The notes: generated by a model not told the origin, from the letters alone. A DNA stretch of 36,846 bases from Syntrophomonas sp. UBA1376 (GCA_002305535.1 DBRE01000031.1:9423-46268); one strand, 5' to 3'; positions 26,100 to 34,586 are shown, counted from the first letter of the stretch. A program made the numbers and translations.

Positions 26100-28862
26100 T
26101 TAATCCAATGCCGCTTCCTCTAATTGGTTGATAATCTCCTCAAGCTTATCAATATTAGCTCCATAACCAGCCCAGTCACCTTCGCGCAAGCGTTCTTCAG
26201 CTCGATCGTAGTAATCTCGGGCTAAGCCAACCAGATCGGATATGCTGGAACTGGTGCTAGGCTCATCGACCGGCGGTTGTCCAGTATCAGGCGCGTCTGT
26301 GGTCGGTTGTTCACCAAATAGTTTCAACAAGGCCTGATCCAGAGAAGGCTCCATGACGATCTTATTTCCGAAGGCGGCTATTACCCGTTTTAATTCCGGT
26401 ATGCGCCCGTTTTCAGCCTGCAGATATAAAGGCTCCACATAGAGAGTTGAATTAGCCATCGGTATTACCAGCAGATTCCCCCGATGGATTCGAGAACCTC
26501 TTTGACTCCACAAGGTAAGCTGTTGCGCTATTTCGGTATTCTGGTTTATACGAGCCTCAATCTGCTCCGGTCCATAGACGGTCTCCTGTTTGGGGAAGTT
26601 GTATACTATCATGTTGCCATAATGATCCCTATCCATGCGCGCAGCCATCCAGGCGATCATGTTCGGACGGCTCTTAGGTGCATAAGGGAGCATCAATACA
26701 TATTCAGCCTCTGTTTCACCAGGTAACTGTAAAATCAGGTAATAGGGCTCCATCTGTTGAGGCTCTTCTCCAATAATTTCGTTGGGTATGATCCACAGAT
26801 CCTCTTTGTTGTAAAAAACGTTAGTATCGGTCATATGGAAAGTACGATACATATTGGCCTGAACCTGGAACATGTCGACCGGATAACGGATATGTGCTTT
26901 AAGACTATCCGGCATTGAGTCCAATGGTAAGTACATGTTCGGGAAGATTTTTTCATAGGTTTTGATAATCGGGTCATTTTCGTAGGCTACATAAAATTTC
27001 ATATCACCATTGTACGCATTCATGGTAATCTTTACTGAATTACGTATATAGTTGTTACCTCGACTATCAAAGGGCTCAGAATAAGGATACTTATCTGTGC
27101 AAGTATAAGCATCCAACATCCAGTACAGATGCCCCTCATCATTGATGACTATATATGGATCCTGGTCATAGCGCAGGTAAGGGGCTATTTTTTGTACTCT
27201 CTGCATAATATTTCTGTTCATTAGTACTTGGCTCTCACTGTGAATGTCGTTGGATAGTATTATTTTGTAATCTTTCAATACCCAGGCTAATATCAAACGC
27301 TTGCCAATAGAACCTACCTTGATCCCACTCTGGCCTTCATAGGTGGAAAAAACGTTCTCATCACCCATGGGATAATCGAATTCTTTTTGATGAGTATTTA
27401 CGATGACATAGGAGTTGGTCCGCTCACCAAAATATATTTCGGGGCGGGTGACCTTGAGATCTGTACTAAACTGGGGTGGAATATCCTTGATGATAAATTG
27501 TGGAAATCCCTCTTCCTCTACCTCAGTCACTGGGCTGACTACAACTCCATAACCATGGGTATACATCAAGCGCTGGTTGATCCAGGTCTGCGCTTCAGCG
27601 GTAAGCTCACTCTGATCTATCTCCCGAGCCGACAGCATAACCTGCCTATAACGCCCGTCGATGGTATAGCGATCAATGTCCACATCGTCAAACACATAGT
27701 AGGGACGCAACTGCTGTAGATTTTGGTAGGTAGTCTTTAGGGGCAGCCAATCCCAGAGTCGGATGTTATTAATGGTGCTTTCATGTTCGGGATCGTTGAT
27801 ATTCAGATCATAGTCAACCTTGAACTCTCTGTTCTCTGCTCTATCCAGCGCATAGGCTTGCCGGGTAAAGGCAATGGAGTTTTCCAGATAGGGTTTTTCC
27901 TTATTAAATTCGTTGGGCTGAACTATCAAACTCTGCATCAAAGCCGGATAAATGCTCCCCATTATAATAGCGATACCCAGCCAGGCACCTACACCTATAA
28001 GGATCCAGTTAAGTTTGCGTACGAAAATATTGGCCAGTATTATTAGGGCTACTATAATTGAAACGATGATCAATACTTTTAGAGCCAGTAAACGGGCATG
28101 TACATCAGTATAGGTAGCTCCAAATATCAAATCATTTTGTGAAAATAGCAACTCATACGTGTTTAGCTTATATCCCCAGGACTTAAGAGCAAAAATCAGA
28201 GCTAGAATTACTGCTAAATGCCCTTTGGCAAAAGTGAACTCTCTCCAATTACCCAGCAAAGCAGCTGAACTGGCATTCAGTATATAAACAACGATTAAGG
28301 TAACAAAAAGAAGAACCAATGAGGACATTAAAATGCTATAAACAAACTGGTAAAAGTTGAGGTTAAAAAAGTAGAAGCTCAGGTCTTTGTTAAAAATGGG
28401 GTCAGTGGTGCCAACAGCTACTCGATTGAAATACTGCTGAACTACGATCCAGTTATCTGCCGCCACTGAGCTAACCAAAAAAGCTCCCAGCAAACTAACC
28501 CCTATAAATAGCCAGGTGGCAGACTTACTCTGCAGGAATTCTTTCCAGGCATTTTGATTCCGATTAAGATAAATCACATCTTGTTCAGGATCATGCTGAT
28601 AAGGGGTATCTTCCTGATCAGCCAAATTACGACGAGCAATAAGAAGATTGACTGCGAATATAACAAAAACAAGTAAAAATATCAGACAATATAGTCCCAC
28701 CTTATTGAACAGAAAAGTAATGAATACTTCCTTAAAGTCTACGGACGTAAACCACAGCCAATCCACATACATATTGGACAAGAATGACAACAACCATAAT
28801 GCCAAGAACAGTAAAACCAGTTTAACCGTACTGCTGATCGAACCAGTTTGCTGATTACCCAT
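26100..28862 (-). CDS. UPF0182 family membrane protein
   Basis: A 920-residue UPF0182 (PF03699) protein. The N-terminal third has about seven membrane spans, beginning at residues 13-32 and including GLYCLIFLLVFVIFAVNLL. The remaining two thirds are a large extracytoplasmic domain with family stretches such as YALDRAENREFKVDYD, RPYYVFDDVDIDRY, TYEKIFPNMYLP and RIHRGNLLVIPM. A Pro/Thr/Ser-rich linker and a short helical end follow. AGGAGG six bases before the ATG at 28862 sets the start, five codons inside the open frame. It overlaps the previous gene by eight bases. Function is unknown; the shared operon with menaquinone genes is the main clue. Confidence 0.92.
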   Translation of the reverse strand: MGNQQTGSISSTVKLVLLFLALWLLSFLSNMYVDWLWFTSVDFKEVFITFLFNKVGLYCLIFLLVFVIFAVNLLIARRNLADQEDTPYQHDPEQDVIYLNRNQNAWKEFLQSKSATWLFIGVSLLGAFLVSSVAADNWIVVQQYFNRVAVGTTDPIFNKDLSFYFFNLNFYQFVYSILMSSLVLLFVTLIVVYILNASSAALLGNWREFTFAKGHLAVILALIFALKSWGYKLNTYELLFSQNDLIFGATYTDVHARLLALKVLIIVSIIVALIILANIFVRKLNWILIGVGAWLGIAIIMGSIYPALMQSLIVQPNEFNKEKPYLENSIAFTRQAYALDRAENREFKVDYDLNINDPEHESTINNIRLWDWLPLKTTYQNLQQLRPYYVFDDVDIDRYTIDGRYRQVMLSAREIDQSELTAEAQTWINQRLMYTHGYGVVVSPVTEVEEEGFPQFIIKDIPPQFSTDLKVTRPEIYFGERTNSYVIVNTHQKEFDYPMGDENVFSTYEGQSGIKVGSIGKRLILAWVLKDYKIILSNDIHSESQVLMNRNIMQRVQKIAPYLRYDQDPYIVINDEGHLYWMLDAYTCTDKYPYSEPFDSRGNNYIRNSVKITMNAYNGDMKFYVAYENDPIIKTYEKIFPNMYLPLDSMPDSLKAHIRYPVDMFQVQANMYRTFHMTDTNVFYNKEDLWIIPNEIIGEEPQQMEPYYLILQLPGETEAEYVLMLPYAPKSRPNMIAWMAARMDRDHYGNMIVYNFPKQETVYGPEQIEARINQNTEIAQQLTLWSQRGSRIHRGNLLVIPMANSTLYVEPLYLQAENGRIPELKRVIAAFGNKIVMEPSLDQALLKLFGEQPTTDAPDTGQPPVDEPSTSSSISDLVGLARDYYDRAEERLREGDWAGYGANIDKLEEIINQLEEAALD

Positions 28863-29709
28863 CAAAACCCTCCTCATACACTTCTTTTAATAATGTCTCT
28901 TTACGCAAATCCCGGCATCCACAGTCAGTTTCCAAAGGCAGGTCTCTGAGAACTGCCCACAACAATCGCCCTACCTCCTGGCTCTGATTGTGGAAAATGT
29001 CGGCTAACTCCTGATGAGTCCAAGGGGTCACTATACCCTCGGCATAATTGACCACCATATATAACCCGGCATAACAAGCTCCGATCTCTCGAGCTAAATA
29101 CACCTCAGGGCACAGGCTTTGGCCAATGATGTCACCCGCAGCGATTCTGTATAGGTTCACTTCCGCCGGGCTTTCAAAATGCCGGCCATCAGTGTTTACA
29201 TAGATTCCTCGATTGAAGATACGGCCTGCCTTCCACATCTCTTGAGCTTTATTGCTTAATAATGTGCGAAGATGCGGACAAAGGGACTCGCGCATCACCA
29301 GCAAATACCGATCATCCAAGTTAACATCCTTACGCATAGATACATCGATATAATCATGAGGAATCACAATATCACGAGGATCCAGCATATGGTTTACGGC
29401 TCCCACACCGCCTTCGGCTAAAATGCTTTTTACGCCGGCTTGGCCCAAGACCCAAAACACCTGCCGAGAAGCATCAGCACGGGAAACTCCTCGTCGCCAA
29501 CCGTGCATACGGCATGTGAGTAGCCTTCTGATCCCTTGATCCCCTGTTATCTCCACTAGTTTGAAAGCAGGACTCTCACCAAAAGGAGTGGAAAACACCA
29601 TATCCCGATCTACAACTTTGAGATAGTCAAGATTCAGATCCTCGGGAACTTGAATACTAAGTGTGCTAGATCCACCGATCAAAGCCAATGAGGCCTGAGG
29701 AATTATCAT
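28855..29709 (-). CDS. MTAP/PNP-family nucleoside phosphorylase-like, probable futalosine pathway step
   Basis: A 284-residue member of the methylthioadenosine/purine nucleoside phosphorylase family. Supporting segments are LALIGGSSTL, FSTPFGESPAFKLVEI, LAEGGVGAVNHMLDPRDIVI, DYIDVSM and SLCPEVYLAREIGACYAGLYM. The phosphate-loop and purine-site motifs differ from normal MTAP: CRMHGWRRG replaces ARHGRQH, and VNTDGRHF replaces VTIEGPRF. It overlaps mqnC by ATGA, inside the mqnE-mqnA-mqnC run. So it probably removes the base from (amino)futalosine, the step done elsewhere by MqnB or MTAN. The product needed by MqnC is the free sugar, so it may act as a hydrolase. Assignment of the step is inference. 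Confidence 0.75.
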   Translation of the reverse strand: MIIPQASLALIGGSSTLSIQVPEDLNLDYLKVVDRDMVFSTPFGESPAFKLVEITGDQGIRRLLTCRMHGWRRGVSRADASRQVFWVLGQAGVKSILAEGGVGAVNHMLDPRDIVIPHDYIDVSMRKDVNLDDRYLLVMRESLCPHLRTLLSNKAQEMWKAGRIFNRGIYVNTDGRHFESPAEVNLYRIAAGDIIGQSLCPEVYLAREIGACYAGLYMVVNYAEGIVTPWTHQELADIFHNQSQEVGRLLWAVLRDLPLETDCGCRDLRKETLLKEVYEEGFDG

Positions 29710-30788
29710 GCTAATCCTCCTGCAAAAGTTTTAATAATGCGGTATTCAGTATCACGCAGAGCGGGAACTCGCCCAGCCGAACGGATCATACTAATCATAT
29801 CTTCTATTTTCATGCGGTAGCTTAATCCTGCTGCCCGCACTACATTTTCCTCGATCATGATACTGCCCAAGTCATCAGCGCCGAAGAACTGCGACAGCTC
29901 ACCAACTTGCTTACCCTGGGTGACCCATGATCCCTGAATGTGATCAAAGTTGTCTAAATATAAGCGGCACAGGGCTAAAAAACGAAGATATTCCAAGGAT
30001 GACATTTTTTCTCCCATTAATTCGTTATTACCAGGTTGGTAAGTCCACACGATAAAGGCTCGAAAACCACCGGTCTCATCCTGCAAATCACGAATGCTTT
30101 TCAAGTGGTACAGACGATGATCCAAGTTTTCAATAGTACCCATCATCATGGTCGCCGTACTCCTTATGCCTTCCTGATGAGCCGCATGCATGACATCCAG
30201 CCATTCACTGCTCTTTATTTTATGGGGACTTATCTTGCTACGCACCTCATCATGGAGGATCTCCGCCCCTCCACCGGGTAAGGAGTCTAGTCCAGCCTGA
30301 CGCAAGCGCCTCAGCGTATCCCGCAAGGTTAAACCTTCATTACGAGCAATAAAAGCTACTTCTGGTGCAGTGAGGGAATGGATGGTAATATCATAGCGAG
30401 CCTTGATGCCCTTGAACATATTTTCAAAAAAGGCCAGTCCTAGTTCCCTGTTTAAACCACCTTGGATCATTAATTGAGTCGCACCCAGATCCAAAGCCTC
30501 ATCGATTTTCTGGTAAAGTAACGCCTCGTCTATCACATAAGCATCGGTGTCACTTTTGTCCCGGTAAAAAGCACAAAAGCTACATTTACAGGAGCAAATA
30601 TTAGTATAGTTGATATTGCGGTCTATTACGAAGGTTGTCATCCCTTCCGGAAAACGGCGATCGCGTACCTTCGTAGCCGCTCGGGCAAGGTCATAAATAT
30701 CAGCATGGTAGAATAGCAAACGGAACTCCTCCTCATTCATCCGTCTGCCAGCCATTATTTCTTCCAAAATATTACGTATCTTAATCAA
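29706..30788 (-). CDS. mqnC: cyclic dehypoxanthinyl futalosine synthase, radical SAM
   Basis: A 360-residue radical SAM enzyme that cyclises dehypoxanthine futalosine in menaquinone synthesis. The cluster motif CxxxCxxC is in CSCKCSFCAFYR, preceded by FVIDRNINYTNI, which is typical of MqnC. MIQGGLN, PGGGAEIL and TYQPGN further support MqnC rather than MqnE. Start is a TTG with AAGG seven bases upstream; an ATG eleven codons in is a weaker choice. It follows mqnA by 15 bases and overlaps the nucleosidase-like gene by four bases. Assignment between MqnC and MqnE rests on these motifs and is fairly sure. Confidence 0.9.
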   Translation of the reverse strand: MIKIRNILEEIMAGRRMNEEEFRLLFYHADIYDLARAATKVRDRRFPEGMTTFVIDRNINYTNICSCKCSFCAFYRDKSDTDAYVIDEALLYQKIDEALDLGATQLMIQGGLNRELGLAFFENMFKGIKARYDITIHSLTAPEVAFIARNEGLTLRDTLRRLRQAGLDSLPGGGAEILHDEVRSKISPHKIKSSEWLDVMHAAHQEGIRSTATMMMGTIENLDHRLYHLKSIRDLQDETGGFRAFIVWTYQPGNNELMGEKMSSLEYLRFLALCRLYLDNFDHIQGSWVTQGKQVGELSQFFGADDLGSIMIEENVVRAAGLSYRMKIEDMISMIRSAGRVPALRDTEYRIIKTFAGGLA

Positions 30789-30803
30789 TAGTAAACCTTC
30801 CCC

Positions 30804-31631
30804 TTAGAGATTCAAAACATTCAAGGGCGGAGCTTGTTCAATCAAGCCCATACTGTTAGCTTGCCGATAATACTCCATCAGGCCTTCCTGTTTGGAGCGA
30901 TCGAAATCAAAGCGCAAAGTTGTAAAATATTCCACAAGATATTCGGGGGGGAAATCCTCCCACTGACAAGCTTTGCGAGCTACATCACCAATGTTTTCAA
31001 GACTATAGTCCATGGAATCACAGAAAGCCTCTTTTATCAGTTTCACCTGATCCAGGTGATTCTCAGCAAACTCCCTCCGTATAGCCCACACTGAAAAAAC
31101 CATAGGTAGACCGGTTAGATCCTTCCATTCCTGCCCTAGATCATAAACATAGAGGCTATCGGAGGTTTTATACTTGGCTCTTAGGGCATCATCGCCAATC
31201 AGCAAAGCCGCATCAGCTTCCATCAGCATTGCTCTTAGTTCCGGTATGGAATCGAAGTATTCCGGGACGGCTTCATACTTACGAGCCATGATTATACGCA
31301 GTAGGTTCTGAGAGGTTGCCGAAGTATTGGTCAAGGCAATTTTTTTGTGGTGTAAATCCTCAATAGGAACCTTGGAGAAAAGATAGATGCTCTTAACTTC
31401 GCCGTCACAACTTATGGATATATCGGGCATGATGACATAGTCAAGATAGTTTTTGGCGTATTTGATAGATGGAATTGGAGCCATATCCAACAAATTGGCT
31501 TCCAACATGCGATTAAGGTCTTTGGGATTACCCTTTATAAGGTCTATTTCCAGTAAAAATTTCTTTTCAATCAAACCATAAAATAAAGGAAAACAATTAA
31601 TGAACTGGATATGTCCAACTCTTGGTTTCAT
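30804..31631 (-). CDS. mqnA: chorismate dehydratase
   Basis: A 275-residue MqnA protein, of periplasmic-binding-protein fold, converting chorismate to 3-enolpyruvylbenzoate, the first committed step of the futalosine menaquinone route. Family segments: RVGHIQFINCFPLFYGL (4-20), LDMAPIPSIKYAKN, VKSIYLFSK, LTNTSATSQNLLRI, ALLIGDDAL and WKDLTGLPMVFSVWAIR. The missing signal peptide is normal. GGAGG lies nine bases before the ATG. It sits between mqnE (14 bases) and mqnC (15 bases). The paralogue MqnD is not in this window. Confidence 0.94.
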   Translation of the reverse strand: MKPRVGHIQFINCFPLFYGLIEKKFLLEIDLIKGNPKDLNRMLEANLLDMAPIPSIKYAKNYLDYVIMPDISISCDGEVKSIYLFSKVPIEDLHHKKIALTNTSATSQNLLRIIMARKYEAVPEYFDSIPELRAMLMEADAALLIGDDALRAKYKTSDSLYVYDLGQEWKDLTGLPMVFSVWAIRREFAENHLDQVKLIKEAFCDSMDYSLENIGDVARKACQWEDFPPEYLVEYFTTLRFDFDRSKQEGLMEYYRQANSMGLIEQAPPLNVLNL

Positions 31632-31645
31632 AGTTATGCCTCCGT

Positions 31646-32728
31646 TTAATAAGTGCGTAGGATATTATAAACAGTATCCCGCTCCGTAGGTAAGTAGCCA
31701 GTCTCCCGGATCAAGTTTATCATCTGCTGTTTGCCTATCCCTTTACTGGTTTGGGCCCCGGCAGCGTGCATGATACGCTCTTCCACAATCGTACCATCCA
31801 TATCATCCGCGCCGAAATGTAAGGCCACCTGAGCTATGGGTATGCCTTGCATTATCCAGAAGGCCTTGATATGGTCAATGTTATCCAGCATCAATCTGGA
31901 GATAGCAATGGTTTTGAGATCATCCACTGCTCCTGTGCGACTAATATGTGACAATTTGGTGTTGTCGGGCAAGAATGGCAGAGGAATGAAAGACTGAAAA
32001 CCAGGAGCTTCATCCTGAAGTTCACGCAACTTCAACATATGATCAATGCGGTCTTCAATTGTCTCGATATGGCCATATAACATGGTGCAATTGGTGAGTA
32101 TACCCAATTGATGAGCAATGCGGTGTACTTCCAGCCACTCTTCACTATTAGCTTTTTTAGGACACAGATCACGGCGAATCTCATCGTTGAGTATTTCTGC
32201 CCCGCCTCCCGGCATGGATCCCATCCCTGCAGCCTGCAGTTCTCTTAAGACTTGCTCTACAGATAGACCACTGATTTGAGCAAAGTAAACAATTTCTACG
32301 GCCGTAAAGGCTTGAATGTGAATATCCGGATAGGCTTTATGCAAACTTTCCACGATACCCACATAGTGTTCAAAAGGCATTTTGGGGTGAAGTGCACTAA
32401 CGATATGAAACTCAGTTATGCCGCCTCCAACCTCATTGCTGCCATAATCAAAAGCTTCCTGGGCGGTCATACAATAGGGCCCGCCTGTCCCTTCCTCATC
32501 AACTCCAAATGCACAAAATTTGCAGCGCGACACACAGATATTGGTAAGATTGATGTGACAGTTAACATTAAAAAAGACATGCTGGCCCGTTTTGTTCATT
32601 TTTACTTCTCGAGCCAACTGCCCTATATCTAATAAATCAGCTTCATTGTATAAGAACAATCCATCTCTTTTGTCCAACCGTACCCCATGGCTTATCTTGT
32701 CAGCAATTGCCTGCATATGTTTATTCAT
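31646..32728 (-). CDS. mqnE: aminofutalosine synthase, radical SAM
   Basis: A 360-residue radical SAM enzyme that joins 3-enolpyruvylbenzoate to the S-adenosylmethionine-derived adenosyl unit, giving 6-amino-6-deoxyfutalosine. The cluster motif is CVSRCKFCAF, and FFNVNCHINLTNI before it fits MqnE. ITEFHIVSALHPKMPFEHYV and PGGGAEILND are also MqnE-like. GAGGAG supports the ATG at 32728. An extended -10 promoter lies 31 bases upstream, so this is the first gene of the mqn run. Since MqnE makes aminofutalosine, an adenosine deaminase or a nucleosidase must act next; the MTAP-like gene downstream is the candidate. Confidence 0.92.
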   Translation of the reverse strand: MNKHMQAIADKISHGVRLDKRDGLFLYNEADLLDIGQLAREVKMNKTGQHVFFNVNCHINLTNICVSRCKFCAFGVDEEGTGGPYCMTAQEAFDYGSNEVGGGITEFHIVSALHPKMPFEHYVGIVESLHKAYPDIHIQAFTAVEIVYFAQISGLSVEQVLRELQAAGMGSMPGGGAEILNDEIRRDLCPKKANSEEWLEVHRIAHQLGILTNCTMLYGHIETIEDRIDHMLKLRELQDEAPGFQSFIPLPFLPDNTKLSHISRTGAVDDLKTIAISRLMLDNIDHIKAFWIMQGIPIAQVALHFGADDMDGTIVEERIMHAAGAQTSKGIGKQQMINLIRETGYLPTERDTVYNILRTY

Positions 32729-32758
32729 GTGATATCTCCTCTATTAACAGTTAGCAGT

Positions 32759-32767
32759 ATTATACCA
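32759..32767 (-). promoter_or_regulatory. extended -10 promoter of the mqn operon
   Basis: TGGTATAAT on the minus strand, with a perfect -10 preceded by TG. No good -35 is seen 17 bases upstream, as is common for extended -10 promoters. The leader would be about 24 bases and contains GAGGAG. Confidence 0.55.
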
Positions 32768-32875
32768 GATTTACAAAAGGGGTCCGGGCGGAAATACTCG
32801 CTTTCTTGACAGTAACTAAGAATCATATATCTGTCGTCATCTGGCAAGAGAATATTTCTATCCTGACCCCACCTG

Positions 32876-33190
32876 TTATTTGGTAGCTTTTTTGATTTCC
32901 TCCATGTAGCGATAATACTCTACTGGATCAATTTCTTCGCTGAAAGTTAGCGCCCATTCGAGGCGTCTTATTATCTCTTCGGTAGTTCCGGTTCCGGTAT
33001 AGATCAAAGGCTCACATGACAGCTTTTCTAAGAAGAGGGCCAGCTCAACAACTAGTTCTTCTACTTCTTGGAGCCCTTGTTTTAGATTATAGAGATTCCG
33101 TAAGGCCAGTTCCTTCTGCAGATCAGAGATTTTAGACTGTATCTCCAAGATAGTATCATTAATAATGCCGGCTGGAAGAAAATTGGTCAT
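32876..33190 (-). CDS. small helical protein of unknown function
   Basis: A 104-residue acidic protein that I do not recognise. It is almost fully helical: residues 10-60 have heptad-like Leu/Ile spacing (ILEIQSKISDLQKELALRNL, then KQGLQEVEELVVELALFLEK), suggesting a coiled coil. A short turn with TGTGTTEE precedes a second helix. There is no signal peptide or metal motif. GAGGAG with an eight-base spacer supports the ATG, though this site lies in a small hairpin. It follows ddl by 62 bases on the same strand and probably shares its transcript. Confidence 0.6.
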   Translation of the reverse strand: MTNFLPAGIINDTILEIQSKISDLQKELALRNLYNLKQGLQEVEELVVELALFLEKLSCEPLIYTGTGTTEEIIRRLEWALTFSEEIDPVEYYRYMEEIKKATK

Positions 33191-33193
33191 GTT

Positions 33194-33211
33194 GTTTACT
33201 CCTCAGTAAAC
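33194..33211 (-). promoter_or_regulatory. hairpin enclosing a Shine-Dalgarno sequence
   Basis: On the minus strand GTTTACT, loop GAGG, AGTAAAC form a perfect 7-bp stem with a four-base loop. The GAGGAG ribosome binding site of the small helical protein begins in the loop and runs into the 3' arm. A run of nine A's precedes the hairpin on the mRNA. Read on the other strand it looks like a terminator, but no + strand gene leads into it. Confidence 0.4.
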
Positions 33212-33252
33212 TCTTTTTTTTTCATTTCGTCGGCCGCCCCTGAAAACCTTTT

Positions 33253-34182
33253 TTAGTTCTGTTGAGCCAACCTTACAATTCGTTCCACCAGTTCATTGAA
33301 GCTAATACCCGCTGCCTTTGCAGCATCGGGAACCAAGCTCATTTCGGTCATCCCAGGGATTGTGTTTACCTCTAGCACAAAAGGTTTGCCTGACTTATCG
33401 ATGCGAAAATCTACCCGGGCAAAACCACGACAGCCCAAGAGCTTATAGGTCTGAACTGCTATCTGCTCAATTTCCTGTTTAACATCCGGGCTGATCCTTG
33501 CCGGAATGATGTGTTCGCATTTACCCTGGGTGTATTTGGAATCGAAATCATAAAATTCATTGACCGATGTAATTTCAATTATAGGCAAAACTTCAATTTC
33601 ATCATTGCCAAGCATGGCTACCGTCACTTCCGCCCCGGCAATATACTGTTCCACTAATACTTCCCGATCATAGAGGAAAGCCTGCTCTAAAGCGAGCCCG
33701 ATTTGGGATGGATCTTTGACTATCAGGGTTCCAATACTGGAGCCCTGAGTTGATGGTTTCACTACCAGGGGCATTCCCAGTTTATCAGCCAGATAAGATC
33801 CTATTCTACCTGTATCCTGCTGACTTCCACTCTGGCTGATGATTTCGTAAGGAGCGGTTGGTATTCCTTCTCCACTTAGATATTTTTTGGTTAATACTTT
33901 ATCGATACAGATAGCACTGGTGGCCAAACCGGAACCGGTATAAGGTATTTTCAATAAATCCAATAGTCCCTGAACAGTACCATCTTCCCCGGGTTTACCG
34001 TGCAGAGCAATAAATACAACATCTGGAGCATAAGCCCTGATCGCATTTATGGCATGACTGTTAAAATCCAGGCCTTCTGCCTGATGACCTATGTTCTGCA
34101 GGGCTTTTACAACCGCTGCTCCACTTCTTAAGGATACTTCCCTTTCCGCAGAAGTCCCCCCCATAAGCACCAATACTCTCAT
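33253..34182 (-). CDS. ddl: D-alanine--D-alanine ligase
   Basis: A 309-residue ATP-grasp ligase that makes D-Ala-D-Ala for peptidoglycan. Segments in order: VLMGGTSAEREVSLRSG (4-20), LHGKPGEDGTVQGLL, TGSGLATSAICIDKVLTKKY, LVVKPSTQGSSIG, EFYDFDSKYTQG, GFARVDFRI and FVLEVNTIPGMTEMSLVP. The KY in the omega loop matches the D-Ala type rather than the D-Lac type. GGAGG before the ATG sets the start. It is divergent from the SOS-type small gene, with no sign of shared control. The small helical gene follows it. Confidence 0.95.
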   Translation of the reverse strand: MRVLVLMGGTSAEREVSLRSGAAVVKALQNIGHQAEGLDFNSHAINAIRAYAPDVVFIALHGKPGEDGTVQGLLDLLKIPYTGSGLATSAICIDKVLTKKYLSGEGIPTAPYEIISQSGSQQDTGRIGSYLADKLGMPLVVKPSTQGSSIGTLIVKDPSQIGLALEQAFLYDREVLVEQYIAGAEVTVAMLGNDEIEVLPIIEITSVNEFYDFDSKYTQGKCEHIIPARISPDVKQEIEQIAVQTYKLLGCRGFARVDFRIDKSGKPFVLEVNTIPGMTEMSLVPDAAKAAGISFNELVERIVRLAQQN

Positions 34183-34301
34183 TAAAAAACCTCCATTTGT
34201 ATGGCTGGTTGCTTTATATTCTCCATCACTACTCTACAATAAGATTTATGACCTTATCCATAGTAAATTCAATTATTAATAAAAAATCCATAATATTTTG
34301 C

Positions 34302-34330
34302 TTTACAGAACACCTGTTCCCTTTTATAAT
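34302..34330 (+). promoter_or_regulatory. strong promoter of the 35-codon SOS gene
   Basis: TTTACA at 34302-34307 and a perfect TATAAT at 34325-34330 are separated by exactly 17 bases. The spacer contains LexA box 1, and box 2 covers the expected start site near 34337. Confidence 0.75.
34308..34319. promoter_or_regulatory. LexA (SOS) box 1
   Basis: GAACACCTGTTC, a perfect match to the Gram-positive LexA core GAAC-N4-GTTC. It fills most of the promoter spacer, starting directly after the -35 box. Confidence 0.8.
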
Positions 34331-34337
34331 AAGAATA

Positions 34338-34349
34338 GAACATTTGTTC
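34338..34349. promoter_or_regulatory. LexA (SOS) box 2
   Basis: GAACATTTGTTC, a second perfect GAAC-N4-GTTC. Its centre lies 30 bases, about three helical turns, from box 1, so both repressor dimers would sit on the same face of the DNA. Confidence 0.8.
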
Positions 34350-34366
34350 TGTGAGGTGATGATGTA

Positions 34367-34474
34367 ATGTTTGTCGGTTTCAGTAAGAAAGAATTTATAC
34401 AGTCTTTTCTAGCTGCCATGAGCATGGTGGGAACCGTTTATGTTTTTAGTGTCGGCTTTTTACTGCTGTTCTAG
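34367..34474 (+). CDS. 35-residue single-span membrane peptide, predicted SOS-induced
   Basis: A tiny gene encoding a peptide that starts MFVGFSKKEFIQSFLAAMSM and ends in a hydrophobic stretch GTVYVFSVGFLLLF. Lys7 and Lys8 precede a hydrophobic helix of about 20 residues, so it should insert in the membrane with the N-terminus inside. GAGGTGATG about seven bases before the ATG is a strong ribosome binding site. The promoter is near-consensus and overlapped by two LexA boxes, so it should be tightly repressed and induced by DNA damage. By analogy with SidA of Caulobacter (a small membrane division inhibitor) or TisB (a membrane toxin) it may halt division or lower membrane potential. I do not recognise the sequence itself. 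Confidence 0.75.
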   Translation: MFVGFSKKEFIQSFLAAMSMVGTVYVFSVGFLLLF

Positions 34475-34536
34475 CCAGCTTAGCAATCAGTAACGGTTAC
34501 CCTATTAATTAAATCATAACAATTCATGAAGCACTC

Positions 34537-34565
34537 TTGAAGCTTCGCCAAATGTATGGTAGAAT
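34537..34565 (+). promoter_or_regulatory. predicted tRNA-Trp promoter
   Basis: TTGAAG at 34537-34542, a 17-base spacer, then TAGAAT at 34560-34565 preceded by TG. Transcription would start about 15 bases before the mature tRNA. Confidence 0.6.
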
Positions 34566-34586
34566 AAATTTCGCTGAGCACAGCAC

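Noticed and set aside
33194..33222. Intrinsic terminator on the + strand (stem plus T9)
   Set aside because: No + strand gene leads into it within many kilobases, so the shape is better read as a structure in the minus-strand mRNA.
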